Shown piece by piece: positions 54,209 to 63,954 of a stretch of DNA of 64,000 nucleotides. The notes under the pieces were generated by a model, which saw nothing but the letters and a program-made list of their open reading frames with translations, searched no databases and was not told the origin of the DNA. The translations under genes and the position numbers were made by a program. Where the stretch lies: the NCBI GenBank assembly GCA_031291275.1, contig JARLJJ010000435.1, positions 1 to 64,000 of the forward strand, read 5' to 3'. The DNA is from Formivibrio sp. GTDB lineage: Bacteria; Pseudomonadota; Gammaproteobacteria; Burkholderiales; Chitinibacteraceae. Every line of letters begins with the position of its first letter. Position 1 is the first letter of the stretch.

Positions 54209-54613
54209 TTATTTGTCCGCCCTTGCCACCGCATCAGCGAGCTTTTTATCCGTCGTTACCGTATGAAAATTCAACCATTCAGACAGGTAATCGAACCAAC
54301 TATCCGTGAGTGTAATTGAACCGGAATTGAAACGCACTTGCAACTCGCGCACTTCGTCCAACAACATATCGTGCTCGGCTTTGTGCTTGGCCAAACCTTC
54401 AAAACCCATTTTGCTCATCAGGGCTTCTTCATGTTTGAAGTGGGTTTCGGTGCTGGTAATCAAAGCCTCAAGCAGTCGCGATTGCTCCTCGATACCTGCA
54501 TTTGCCGCCACCGCTGCATACAGCAGGTTCAAATGATTGATCAAGGCTCGATGGTCTGCATCGATCAGCTCATGCCCCACAGTAAAATTTTCGCAGCTCT
54601 CGATCAGCGCCAT
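54209..54613 (-). CDS. Bacteriohemerythrin 2
   Basis: A 134-residue paralogue of the preceding gene with the same seven ligands at identical positions (His21, His58, Glu62, His77, His81, His117, Asp122). It lacks the N-terminal Trp seen in copy 1 and differs widely elsewhere, so it is an old duplication. I chose the ATG preceded by AAGGAGGAG; an earlier in-frame start would add 78 residues without support. The two are probably co-transcribed. Confidence 0.92.
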   Translation of the reverse strand: MALIESCENFTVGHELIDADHRALINHLNLLYAAVAANAGIEEQSRLLEALITSTETHFKHEEALMSKMGFEGLAKHKAEHDMLLDEVRELQVRFNSGSITLTDSWFDYLSEWLNFHTVTTDKKLADAVARADK

Positions 54614-54710
54614 CGCGCTCCTCCTTACAAAGTAATTGGTTTCAGCATGAGCATCACATGCCAATGTCGCTATTATGGCCTTTCCGCGATCAGAACGGAA
54701 AAACCTCTTG

Positions 54711-57026
54711 TCAGTGTTTGTTGCGTAAACCAGCCAATGCAGCGGCCATGGCGCCTTGAGGCTCTGGTTGGCGATTGATCTCTTTGCGAACCTTGGCATT
54801 GCCCGGCTCGCGACGGATCTCGCCACTGCCGGCATGATCGCGAGCACTATCAGATAAACGCATGGTCAGCGCAACCCGTTTGCGCTTGATATCGACTTCA
54901 AGCACCTTGACCTTGACCACGTCGCCAGCCTTGACCACTTCGCGCGGATCCTTCACAAAACGATTGGCCAGTGCCGAAATATGCACCAACCCGTCCTGAT
55001 GCACACCAATATCGACGAATGCACCAAAGTTGGTAACATTGGTCACCACACCTTCGAGCACCATGTCTTCTTTCAGATCGTTCAGCCCTTCCACACCCTC
55101 GGCAAAGCTTGCGGTCTTGAACTCGGGACGCGGGTCCCGACCAGGCTTTTCCAGCTCGGCCAAAATGTCTTTTACCGTCGGCAAACCGAACTTTTCATCG
55201 GTGAACTCTGCCGGATTGAGGGTTCGGACAAATGCACCGTCACCAATGATGGCTTTCACTGCCTTCTGAACGCGCGCCAGAATTTTCTCAACCAATGGAT
55301 AAGCTTCCGGGTGCACGGCCGACGCATCGAGCGGATTATCGCCATCGTTGATACGCATGAATCCGGCAGCCAGCTCGAACGTTTTTTCGCCCATGCGTGG
55401 CACTTTCAAAATATCCCGGCGATTGCGAAAAGCGCCTTGCGCATCGCGGTAACTGACAATATTGGCGGCCAGTGACGCGGTCAGGCCCGATACCCGCGCC
55501 AGCAAGGCAACAGATGCCGTATTCACATCCACGCCCACCGCATTCACGCAATCCTCGACCACCGCATCAAGCATGCGCGCGAGCTCGTTTTGATTCACAT
55601 CGTGCTGGTACTGGCCCACGCCAATCGCTTTCGGATCGATTTTGACGAGCTCGGCCAGCGGATCTTGCAGGCGGCGGGCAATGGAAACCGCGCCGCGCAG
55701 GCTCACATCCAGCTCCGGAAATTCGCGTGCGGCGAGTTCCGAGGCCGAATACACCGAGGCCCCGGCTTCCGACACCACCAGCTTCTGCATGGACAGTTCC
55801 GGGTACTTCTTGATCAGCTCGATCGCCAGCTTGTCGGTTTCGCGGCTGGCCGTGCCATTGCCAATAGCAATCAGTTGTACCCGATGCCTGGCGCAAAGTG
55901 CGGCAAGGATTGCAATCGATTCATCCCACTGCCGACGTGGCTCGTGCGGATAGATAGTTGCGGTATCGACCAGCTTGCCCGTGGTATCGACCACCGCCAC
56001 CTTTACCCCGGTACGCAGACCCGGATCGAGGCCCAGCGTCGCTTTCGGTCCCGCTGGCGCCGCCAGCATCAGATCTTTCAGGTTGGTGGCAAAAACCTTG
56101 ATCGCTTCGGTTTCCGCCGCTTCGCGCACCTGGCCAAGCAGCTCGGTTTCCAGGCTCAGAAAAATCTTGGCGCGCCAGGTCAAACGCACCGTGTCTTGCA
56201 GCCACTTATCGGCGGCACGCCCTGCATTGGCAATCTTGAAGCGTTGGGCAATTCTTTGCTCACATACGCCAGGACTGTTTGGTCTGCCACCCGCTTCGAG
56301 CTCTTCCGGCAAAAGGAGCGCGACATTCAACACGCCTTCGTTGCGACCGCGTAAAACGGCCAGCGCACGGTGAGAAGGCATCTCGCGGATAGGCTCATGG
56401 TAATCGAAGTAGTCGGAGAACTTGGCCCCCTCCTCGGTCTTGCCCTCGGCCACACCCGTTTTCACCAAGGCATTGCTCCAGAGGAAATCGCGCAATTGAC
56501 CAATCAAAGTAGCGTCTTCAGCGAAATGCTCAATCAGGATGGCACGGGCGCCATCCAGTGCCGCCTTGATATCGGCCACGCCTTTTGCCGCATCCACGTA
56601 TGCTGCAGCTTCCGATTCCGGATTCAGTTCCGGATTGGCCAGCAAGCTTTCTGCCAAAGGCGCCAAGCCTGCCTCGCGGGCGATTTGCGCCTTGGTGCGG
56701 CGCTTCTGCTTATACGGCAGGTACAGATCTTCCAGCCGTTGCTTGTTGTCTGCTTCCAGCAACTGGACGTGCAATTCATCCGTCAGTTTTCCCTGCTCGC
56801 GCACGCTCTCTATCACCGCAATGCGCCGCTCTTCCAGCTCACGCAAATAGCGCAGCCGCTCTTCCAGCAAGCGCAACTGCGTATCATCCAAACTCCCCGT
56901 CACTTCTTTGCGGTAGCGGGCAATAAAAGGCACGGTGGCACCTTCGTCCAGCAGTTGTACCGCAGCGAGCACTTGGGCTTCGCGGCAGGCAAGTTCGATG
57001 GCAAGTCGCTGATTGATTGTTTTCAT
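54711..57026 (-). CDS. tex: RNA-binding transcriptional accessory protein Tex
   Basis: Cytosolic nucleic-acid-binding protein of 771 residues, related to eukaryotic Spt6. Domains: N-terminal helical region ([35 protein letters not shown]), a YqgF-like RNase fold ([30 protein letters not shown]), helix-hairpin-helix segments ([21 protein letters not shown]) and a C-terminal S1 domain ([19 protein letters not shown]). The ATG was chosen over a TTG two codons earlier. Divergent from the transglutaminase gene. Confidence 0.95.
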   Translation of the reverse strand: MKTINQRLAIELACREAQVLAAVQLLDEGATVPFIARYRKEVTGSLDDTQLRLLEERLRYLRELEERRIAVIESVREQGKLTDELHVQLLEADNKQRLEDLYLPYKQKRRTKAQIAREAGLAPLAESLLANPELNPESEAAAYVDAAKGVADIKAALDGARAILIEHFAEDATLIGQLRDFLWSNALVKTGVAEGKTEEGAKFSDYFDYHEPIREMPSHRALAVLRGRNEGVLNVALLLPEELEAGGRPNSPGVCEQRIAQRFKIANAGRAADKWLQDTVRLTWRAKIFLSLETELLGQVREAAETEAIKVFATNLKDLMLAAPAGPKATLGLDPGLRTGVKVAVVDTTGKLVDTATIYPHEPRRQWDESIAILAALCARHRVQLIAIGNGTASRETDKLAIELIKKYPELSMQKLVVSEAGASVYSASELAAREFPELDVSLRGAVSIARRLQDPLAELVKIDPKAIGVGQYQHDVNQNELARMLDAVVEDCVNAVGVDVNTASVALLARVSGLTASLAANIVSYRDAQGAFRNRRDILKVPRMGEKTFELAAGFMRINDGDNPLDASAVHPEAYPLVEKILARVQKAVKAIIGDGAFVRTLNPAEFTDEKFGLPTVKDILAELEKPGRDPRPEFKTASFAEGVEGLNDLKEDMVLEGVVTNVTNFGAFVDIGVHQDGLVHISALANRFVKDPREVVKAGDVVKVKVLEVDIKRKRVALTMRLSDSARDHAGSGEIRREPGNAKVRKEINRQPEPQGAMAAALAGLRNKH

Positions 57027-57284
57027 GGGCAAAGCTTCGGTAACAGAAACGAGGTGCGGATTGTAACCGGCCCCTCGGCGTTGGTCATGCGTGCATTGAA
57101 ATCAGGCACATTCATTACTACTGTCACACAAACGCGCCAGACTGGTGCCGGTTCATCCGGAATACCCCGTTTTACGCCTGGATTGAGTCTTGCTTAGGTA
57201 GAGAAATGAATTAGTCGCCGACGCAGGCAATAAACCAGCGTTTCCTCCCATCGAGCAAGCATTGCATCATCAGGAGAGCACGCA

Positions 57285-60200
57285 GTGTCTATCCATGTCG
57301 CCCTGAATCACGTCAGTCATTATCTGTACGATCACCCCATCAGCCTCGGACCGCAAATTGTGCGCCTGCGCCCGGCGCCCCATTGCCGCACGCGGATTCT
57401 TTCCTATTCGCTGCGTGCCACGCCGGGCGAGCATTTCGTCAACTGGCAACAAGATCCGCAATCCAATTATCTGGCCCGCTTGGTTTTTCCGGAGAAAACA
57501 CGGGAACTGCGAATCGAAGTCGATCTGATCGTCGAGATGGCCGTACTTAACCCTTTCGATTTCTTCCTGGAAGAGCATGCCCAGACCTTTCCTTTTGCCT
57601 ACCAGAAAGAGGAAAGCAGCGAACTGGCCCCGTATATGCAGCGTGTATCCGTCGGGCCGTTGTTCAACAATTACTTGGCAACCATCGACAAAACACCGCA
57701 ACGCACCATCGATTTCCTGGTAAATCTCAACCGGCGGTTATCGAACGATATTCGTTACCTGATCCGGCTCGAACCGGGCGTGCAAACACCGCAGGAAACA
57801 CTGAGCAATGCGTCGGGCTCGTGCCGGGATTCAGCATGGCTGCTGGTTCAACTTTTGCGCCACGTCGGGCTCGCGGCACGTTTTGTCTCGGGTTACCTGA
57901 TCCAGCTCACCGCCGATGTGAAATCACTGGATGGCCCCAGCGGTCCGGAAGCCGACTTCACTGACCTGCATGCCTGGTGCGAGGTCTATCTGCCAGGCGC
58001 GGGATGGATCGGGTTCGATCCGACATCCGGACTGATGGCAGGCGAAGGCCATATTCCCCTGGCCTGTTCGCCTGAACCCTCCAGCGCAGCCCCAATCAGC
58101 GGCCTGGTGGAACCTTGCGAAAGCACTTTCGAACACACGATGCATGTCAGTCGCATCTGGGAAGCTCCGCGCGTTACCAAACCCTACACCGAGCAGCAAT
58201 GGGCCAAGATTGAAGCATTGGGTCACCAGATCGACGCCGATCTGGCGCGCCTGGATGTCCGTCTGACCATGGGCGGGGAACCGACCTTCATCGGCATCGA
58301 CGAACCGGATGCTGACGAGTGGAATACGGCGGCGCTGGGTCCGACCAAACGCAAATATGCCGTCGACCTCTACCAACGCATGAAGCAGAAATACGGCTCT
58401 GCCGGCCTGGTGCATTTTGGTCAGGGGAAGTGGTATCCCGGCGAACAGCTTCCGCGCTGGTCGCTCAACTGCTTCTGGCGCCGCGACGGAGAAGACATCT
58501 GGCAGAATCCGGCGCTGATTGCCGACGAGAGCAAACCCGGCTATGCCACGACCGCCGATACGGGGCCGTTTTTGATCGAAGTTGCCGAGCGGCTGGGATT
58601 GAACCCGCAATGGGTATTCCCAACGTTCGAAGACGCCTTTTATTACCTGTGGCGCGAACGCCAACTCCCCGTCAACGTTGACCCGCTTGATTCCAAACTG
58701 GACGATCCGCTGGAACGTGCCCGCTTGGCCAAGGTTTTCAGCCAAGGACTCGATGCGGTGGTCGGTCATGTGCTTCCGGTTGGCAGAGATGCCGCCGGCA
58801 AGCGCTGGCAGAGCAGCCCCTGGTTCCAGCGCGGCGACCGCTGTTATCTGGTGCCTGGAGATTCGCCACTGGGTTATCGCCTGCCGCTGGATTCCCAGCC
58901 TTGGGTCAAGGCAGCAGAATATCCTTGGCTGCATGAACCCGATCCGCACCAGGACTTTGCTGCATTGCCTGCGACGAGCACCATTCGCCGAAACGTAGCC
59001 AATCGAAGCCTGGCCGCGAGTACGCCCATCGCTCCGCCACAAGCCGGAGAATCGGCGGCGGAATTGACGCGTACTGCGCTGTGCGCCGAAGTACGCAACG
59101 GTATCCTCTATCTGTTCATGCCGCCGGCCAGTGCGCTGGAAGATTATCTGGCCCTGGTGACTGCGATTGAGGCCACTGCGGCATCAAGAAGCTGCCCGGT
59201 TTTGCTCGAAGGTTATGCGCCACCGCAAGACCCGCGCCTCAATCACTTCAGCATCACGCCCGATCCCGGCGTGATCGAGGTGAACGTTCATCCCGCCAGC
59301 AGTTGGGATGAACTGGTCGAACGCACCACCCATCTTTACGAACAAGCGCATCTATCCAGACTGACCACCGAGAAATTCATGATCGATGGTCGCCATGTGG
59401 GCACCGGCGAAGGCAACCACTTTGTACTGGGTGGCGCCACGCCAGCGGATTCGCCCTGGCTGCGCCGGCCCGATCTGCTCAGGAGCATGATTGCCTATTG
59501 GCACAACCACCCCTCGCTTTCTTACCTGTTTTCCGGACTGTTCATCGGCCCGACCTCACAGGCGCCGCGGGTAGACGAAGCCCGCAACGATGCCCTCTAC
59601 GAGCTGGAAGTCGCTTTTAGCCAATTTCCGCCCGTCGGTCAGGATTGCCCGCCCTGGCTGGTTGACCGGCTGCTGCGCAATCTGCTGGTAGATGTCACCG
59701 GCAATACCCACCGGGCCGAATTCTGTATCGACAAGCTTTACTCGCCCGATGGCCCGACGGGCCGGCTAGGCTTATTGGAACTTCGTGCATTTGAAATGCC
59801 GCCGCATGCGCAAATGAGTCTTGCCCAGCAACTGCTGCTGCGTGCACTCATCGCCCGCTTCTGGCAGGAGCCCTACGCACCAGCCCGACTGGCGCGCTGG
59901 GGCACCGAGCTGCACGACCGCTTCCTGATGCCCTGGTTTGTCGAGCAAGACTTTGCCGATGTCATCACCGAACTCAACGAAAGCGGCTATCCCGTTGACG
60001 GAAGCTGGTTTGCTCCGCATTTTGAATTCAGATTCCCCAAGGTCGGCGATTTTTCCGTCAAAGGCATTGATCTGGAATTGCGCCATGCACTGGAACCCTG
60101 GCATGTCCTGGGCGAGCAAGGCGCACCCGGCGGCACCGTGCGCTATGTCGATTCTTCCCTGGAACGTTTGCAGATATGGGTAAGCGGCTTGACACCGGAT

Positions 60201-60575
60201 CGCTACAGCTTGACCTGTAATGGCAAAACCGTCCCATTGCGCCCCACGGGCAAGGTCGGGGAGTATGTCGGTGCGGTCCGCTATCGGGCCTGGCAACCCG
60301 CTTCGTGCCTGCATCCCACCATTGGCGTCCATGCCCCGTTGACTTTCGATCTGATCGATAGCTGGATGGGGCGCTCGCTCGGCGGCTGCCAGTATCATGT
60401 GCAGCATCCAGGCGGCAGCAATTACGAAGATCTCCCGGTCAATGCCTTTGAAGCAGAAAGCCGCAGACTGGCGCGTTTCTTCCGCATGGGGCATACCCCA
60501 GGCGCATGCGCCACCCCCGAACCTACTAACCCGTCGCTCGAGCACCCATTTACGCTCGATCTACGTCGCACATAA
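57285..60575 (+). CDS. Transglutaminase fused to DUF2126 putative amidoligase
   Basis: A 1096-residue fusion. The N-terminal part (about residues 1-280) is a bacterial transglutaminase-like domain with the triad Cys180 (GSCRDSAW), His229 (DLHAWCEV) and Asp245 (GFDPTSG). The remainder (about 315-1090), beginning LTMGGEPTFIGIDEP, is DUF2126, annotated in Pfam as a putative amidoligase (from memory). The start is GTG with CAGGAGAG eight bases upstream. There is no signal peptide. It is followed after 41 bp by the ATP-grasp gene, and the whole set is GC-rich. The substrate is unknown. Confidence 0.9.
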   Translation: MSIHVALNHVSHYLYDHPISLGPQIVRLRPAPHCRTRILSYSLRATPGEHFVNWQQDPQSNYLARLVFPEKTRELRIEVDLIVEMAVLNPFDFFLEEHAQTFPFAYQKEESSELAPYMQRVSVGPLFNNYLATIDKTPQRTIDFLVNLNRRLSNDIRYLIRLEPGVQTPQETLSNASGSCRDSAWLLVQLLRHVGLAARFVSGYLIQLTADVKSLDGPSGPEADFTDLHAWCEVYLPGAGWIGFDPTSGLMAGEGHIPLACSPEPSSAAPISGLVEPCESTFEHTMHVSRIWEAPRVTKPYTEQQWAKIEALGHQIDADLARLDVRLTMGGEPTFIGIDEPDADEWNTAALGPTKRKYAVDLYQRMKQKYGSAGLVHFGQGKWYPGEQLPRWSLNCFWRRDGEDIWQNPALIADESKPGYATTADTGPFLIEVAERLGLNPQWVFPTFEDAFYYLWRERQLPVNVDPLDSKLDDPLERARLAKVFSQGLDAVVGHVLPVGRDAAGKRWQSSPWFQRGDRCYLVPGDSPLGYRLPLDSQPWVKAAEYPWLHEPDPHQDFAALPATSTIRRNVANRSLAASTPIAPPQAGESAAELTRTALCAEVRNGILYLFMPPASALEDYLALVTAIEATAASRSCPVLLEGYAPPQDPRLNHFSITPDPGVIEVNVHPASSWDELVERTTHLYEQAHLSRLTTEKFMIDGRHVGTGEGNHFVLGGATPADSPWLRRPDLLRSMIAYWHNHPSLSYLFSGLFIGPTSQAPRVDEARNDALYELEVAFSQFPPVGQDCPPWLVDRLLRNLLVDVTGNTHRAEFCIDKLYSPDGPTGRLGLLELRAFEMPPHAQMSLAQQLLLRALIARFWQEPYAPARLARWGTELHDRFLMPWFVEQDFADVITELNESGYPVDGSWFAPHFEFRFPKVGDFSVKGIDLELRHALEPWHVLGEQGAPGGTVRYVDSSLERLQIWVSGLTPDRYSLTCNGKTVPLRPTGKVGEYVGAVRYRAWQPASCLHPTIGVHAPLTFDLIDSWMGRSLGGCQYHVQHPGGSNYEDLPVNAFEAESRRLARFFRMGHTPGACATPEPTNPSLEHPFTLDLRRT

Positions 60576-60604
60576 CCGCAAACGGAATCATCGACGATCT
60601 GCAA

Positions 60605-60610
60605 TATAAT
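60605..60610 (+). promoter_or_regulatory. Candidate -10 hexamer of the ATP-grasp gene, 6 nt before ATG
   Basis: A consensus TATAAT in the 41-bp gap before the ATP-grasp gene, six bases before its ATG and without a Shine-Dalgarno. Its context resembles that of ccoI (TAYAATGARCTGATGA). Confidence 0.45.
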
Positions 60611-60616
60611 GAGCTG

Positions 60617-63046
60617 ATGACGAAGTTAGCCGATTTTTATTCCTACCCGGCATCCAGCCAGCATTACGATGAAATGCTGGATGCCGACCACCAATTGCGC
60701 CCGCATTGGCAGGCCTTGATACAGCCATTGCAAGCCACATCCCCGGCAGACATTACCCGGGGATTGGCCTTGACGCGGCAGATGATCGCCGAGAATGGGG
60801 TGACCTATAACGTCTATGCCGACCCCAAGGGAGCCGATCGCCCCTGGCTGCTCGACCCCCTGCCGCTGGCGCTGCCCGCCGAAGAATGGGCCACGATTGA
60901 AGCAGGTGTGATTCAGCGTGCCGGGCTGCTTGATGCCTTGCTAGCTGATCTTTATGGCCCGCAGCAATTGCTTGCTGATGGCTTGATTCCCGCCGAACTG
61001 GCTTTTGGCCATCCTAATTTTCTTTGGCCCTGTCACGGCATCACACTGCCTGCCGGACATTGGCTACCGGTGTATGCCGTCGATCTCGCCCGTGCCGCCG
61101 ATGGTCGATGGTGGGTATTGTCCGACCGGACGCAAACACCTTCCGGCGCGGGTTATGCACTGGAAAACCGCCAGATATTGAGCCGGGTGTTGCCCGATGC
61201 CATGGCGCGCTTGCGCCCCCCGCCCCTGCTCGATTTTTTTGCCACCTTGCGCGATCACCTGCTTTGCCTGGCACCGCCTGACGAACCTGCGCTGGCCGTG
61301 GTACTGACACCGGGCCATCTCAACGAAACCTATTTCGAACACGCCTATATCGCCCGCCGTCTGGGATTACCGCTGGTGGAAGGCCTTGATCTGACCGTAC
61401 GCGGCGATACGGTCTACCTGAAAACCCTGTCCGGCTTGCATCGGGTACACGGTATTTTGCGCCGGCTGGATGATGACTACTGCGACCCGGTCGAACTGCG
61501 TGGCGATTCCGCCCTCGGCGTTCCCGGCTTACTGACCGCATTGCGCGCCGGCCGCGTGACCCTTTCCAATCCGTTGGGAACGGGCGTGCTGGAATCGCCG
61601 GCATGGCACGGCTTTCTTCCGGGCCTGGCCCAGCACCTGATCGGCCAGGAATTACTGCTCCCTTCCGTCGCCAGTTGGTGGTGTGGAGAGAAGCCAGCCC
61701 GTGAACATGTCCTGGAGCATCTCGACCAGCTTGTCCTCAAGCCCACCTACCCCACCCAGCATTTCGAGCCGGTATTTGGCGCCAACATGGACAAGGCCTT
61801 GCGCGAACAGGTCATCGAACGCCTGCAAAATCGCCCCCATACCCTGGTTGCGCAAGAACGCCTTTCTCTCTCACAAGCGCCAACCTGGCGCGACGATGGC
61901 AAGGGTCTGGTTGCACGCACCTTGGGTTTACGCGTTTACGCTGTCGCCACGCCTGAAGGTTACCGGGTCATGCCCGGGGGACTCGCGCGAATTGCCGGGG
62001 AGGCCGATGTTGATGTGATCTCGATGCAGCGCGGCGGCAGCAGCAAGGATGTATGGATTCAGAATTGGCAGCCCGAGAAATACAAACCCAGCATCAAACA
62101 CCTACCCGTGCGCCATGATGAACTGCCTTCACGCCAGGCTGAAAACCTGTTCTGGCTGGGGCGTTACACCGAACGTTGCGAAGACAAGATCCGACTGTTA
62201 CGCGCGACATTTGCCAACCCCCAAGGCAATCAAACCGACAACCCGATCCAGCCGGAGGCAGAGGCCATCTGCCGGGAATTCGGTTTATTGCCTGAAGATG
62301 GGCACAATTTCCTGGATGCGACGCTGCCTTACGGCTTGGTGGCCAATATGCAAAGCTTGCTCTGGTGCGGCGGACAGGTACGCAGCCGGCTTTCGGCCGA
62401 GAACTGGCATGCGTTGATGAATGTGAATCGTCGCTTCAACGAACAGATCAGCCAGGACGTGGACTCAGGCGAGATTCTGGATGAACTGGTTCTGGCCATG
62501 GCGGGCTTGGCAGGTTTTGCGCTGGACAATATGACGCGTGAAAACAGTTGGCGTCTGCTGATGTTGGGGCGACGCCTGGAGCGACTGCATTTCTTTGCCA
62601 GCCTGATGGCAAAATGCCTGACCGAAGGCAAACAGCTCTCGCAACCGGTGCTGGAATGGCTGCTCGACGTGGGCGACTGCACGATCACCTACCGTACCCG
62701 CTACCTGTCGATTCCGCAGACCAGCAGCACGCTCGATCTCTTGATCCGTGATCGCTCCAACCCGCGGGCGCTGGCTTTCCAATGCCATGTCATCCGCATG
62801 ATGTATGGCGAAATGGCTGAATCCTTGGGCATCCCCGTCGAGCAGGATCTATTGCCCGTATTGCCGGTCATCGATGCCGTAGACCTGGCCGAGCTCGATG
62901 GGGAAAGCGACCGGGCGCAACTTGAACGAGAGCGCCTGTCAAATCAACTACAAGCCCTGGCGCACGCGGCAGGACGCTGCTCTGACCGCATATCGCTCAA
63001 GCTGTTTACGCATACCGATCCGCCATTGCAGGCCATCCTGACATGA
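60617..63046 (+). CDS. Circularly permuted ATP-grasp protein fused to alpha-E domain
   Basis: An 809-residue fusion. Residues about 1-480 match the circularly permuted ATP-grasp family (COG2308, DUF404/407 type). They include NVYADPKGADRPWLLDP, ALENRQILSR, an LPLVEGLDLTVRG strand and a Lys-bearing LVLKPTYPTQ. Residues about 490-805 are the alpha-E domain (DUF403/COG2307), starting SRQAENLFWLGRYTERCED. In many genomes these are two separate genes. It ends with an ATGA overlap to the next gene. The reaction is predicted to be ATP-dependent ligation of an amide; substrates are not known. Confidence 0.9.
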   Translation: MTKLADFYSYPASSQHYDEMLDADHQLRPHWQALIQPLQATSPADITRGLALTRQMIAENGVTYNVYADPKGADRPWLLDPLPLALPAEEWATIEAGVIQRAGLLDALLADLYGPQQLLADGLIPAELAFGHPNFLWPCHGITLPAGHWLPVYAVDLARAADGRWWVLSDRTQTPSGAGYALENRQILSRVLPDAMARLRPPPLLDFFATLRDHLLCLAPPDEPALAVVLTPGHLNETYFEHAYIARRLGLPLVEGLDLTVRGDTVYLKTLSGLHRVHGILRRLDDDYCDPVELRGDSALGVPGLLTALRAGRVTLSNPLGTGVLESPAWHGFLPGLAQHLIGQELLLPSVASWWCGEKPAREHVLEHLDQLVLKPTYPTQHFEPVFGANMDKALREQVIERLQNRPHTLVAQERLSLSQAPTWRDDGKGLVARTLGLRVYAVATPEGYRVMPGGLARIAGEADVDVISMQRGGSSKDVWIQNWQPEKYKPSIKHLPVRHDELPSRQAENLFWLGRYTERCEDKIRLLRATFANPQGNQTDNPIQPEAEAICREFGLLPEDGHNFLDATLPYGLVANMQSLLWCGGQVRSRLSAENWHALMNVNRRFNEQISQDVDSGEILDELVLAMAGLAGFALDNMTRENSWRLLMLGRRLERLHFFASLMAKCLTEGKQLSQPVLEWLLDVGDCTITYRTRYLSIPQTSSTLDLLIRDRSNPRALAFQCHVIRMMYGEMAESLGIPVEQDLLPVLPVIDAVDLAELDGESDRAQLERERLSNQLQALAHAAGRCSDRISLKLFTHTDPPLQAILT

Positions 63047-63954
63047 ACCGCTACGTTTACCGGATTGAACACCAGACAACCTACCACTATCTTGGCCCGG
63101 TGACGCTGTCGCGCCATCTCTTGCACATGACGCCACGCGCCACCGATTGGCAGGAGAGGCTGGCCCACACGCTGCATTTTTCCACCGAACCAAGCCTGCT
63201 GGACAACAGCTTCGATGCCTTCGGCAACCCGGTGTGCCGGGCCGAAATCGACACCCCCTATAAGCATCTCACGGTATCGACCGATATGCAGGTACGCATC
63301 GTACCGCGCAGCCAGTTTACCTATTCAGCGTCTTTACCCTGGGAAACCGTGCGCGACATGCTGGCCTACCAGGGCAAGCCGCGGCGTGCAGAACAGCTCA
63401 ATGCACTGCGCTACCGGACCGAATCGCCCTACGTACGCATCAAACATGAGCTGAGCCAGTACGCTGCAGACTGCTTCACCCCGGGCCTTCCGCTGCTGGC
63501 CGGAGCCGAAGCCTTGATGCAGAAAATCCACCACGAGTTCACCTATTCGCCGGGCAGCACCGCCGTGGCCACGCCGATGCTGACCGCATTTCACCAGCGC
63601 CAGGGCGTCTGCCAGGACTTCGCCCACATCATGATCGGCTGCCTGCGCTCGCTCGGACTGGCCGCGCACTATGTGAGCGGCTACCTGCGCACCGATCCGC
63701 CCCCCGGCCAGCCGAGGCTGACAGGCGCCGATGCCTCGCATGCCTGGGTCGCCGTGTATTGCCCGCCGCAAGGCTGGGTGGAACTCGATCCAACCAACAA
63801 TTTGCGCGTCGACACCCATCACATTACCCTGGCCTGGGGGCGCGATTTCGGCGATGTCTCTCCCCTGCGCGGCATCCTCGCCGGGGCTTCGCTCGACAAG
63901 ATGGAAGTCAAGGTGACGGTGACGCCGCTGGCTGATGCAATTGTCGCTAATTAG
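63043..63954 (+). CDS. Transglutaminase-like family protein
   Basis: A 303-residue protein with an N-terminal bacterial transglutaminase beta-domain (VYRIEHQTTYHYLGPVTLSRH) and a transglutaminase core. The core has an intact triad of Cys190 (GVCQDFAH), His233 (SHAWVAVY) and Asp249 (ELDPTNN). It is short of a signal peptide, so probably cytosolic. The start overlaps the stop of the ATP-grasp gene by four bases, so the two are co-translated. The window ends 46 bp later, so a possible fourth gene is not visible. Confidence 0.92.
   Translation: MNRYVYRIEHQTTYHYLGPVTLSRHLLHMTPRATDWQERLAHTLHFSTEPSLLDNSFDAFGNPVCRAEIDTPYKHLTVSTDMQVRIVPRSQFTYSASLPWETVRDMLAYQGKPRRAEQLNALRYRTESPYVRIKHELSQYAADCFTPGLPLLAGAEALMQKIHHEFTYSPGSTAVATPMLTAFHQRQGVCQDFAHIMIGCLRSLGLAAHYVSGYLRTDPPPGQPRLTGADASHAWVAVYCPPQGWVELDPTNNLRVDTHHITLAWGRDFGDVSPLRGILAGASLDKMEVKVTVTPLADAIVAN

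Noticed and set aside
54614-54847. 78-codon N-terminal extension of the second hemerythrin
   Set aside because: The internal ATG has a strong AAGGAGGAG and gives the same length and ligand numbering as the paralogue.
57924-59042. 372-codon open frame opposite the transglutaminase/DUF2126 gene
   Set aside because: Antisense to a gene with an intact catalytic triad; no motif or start context.
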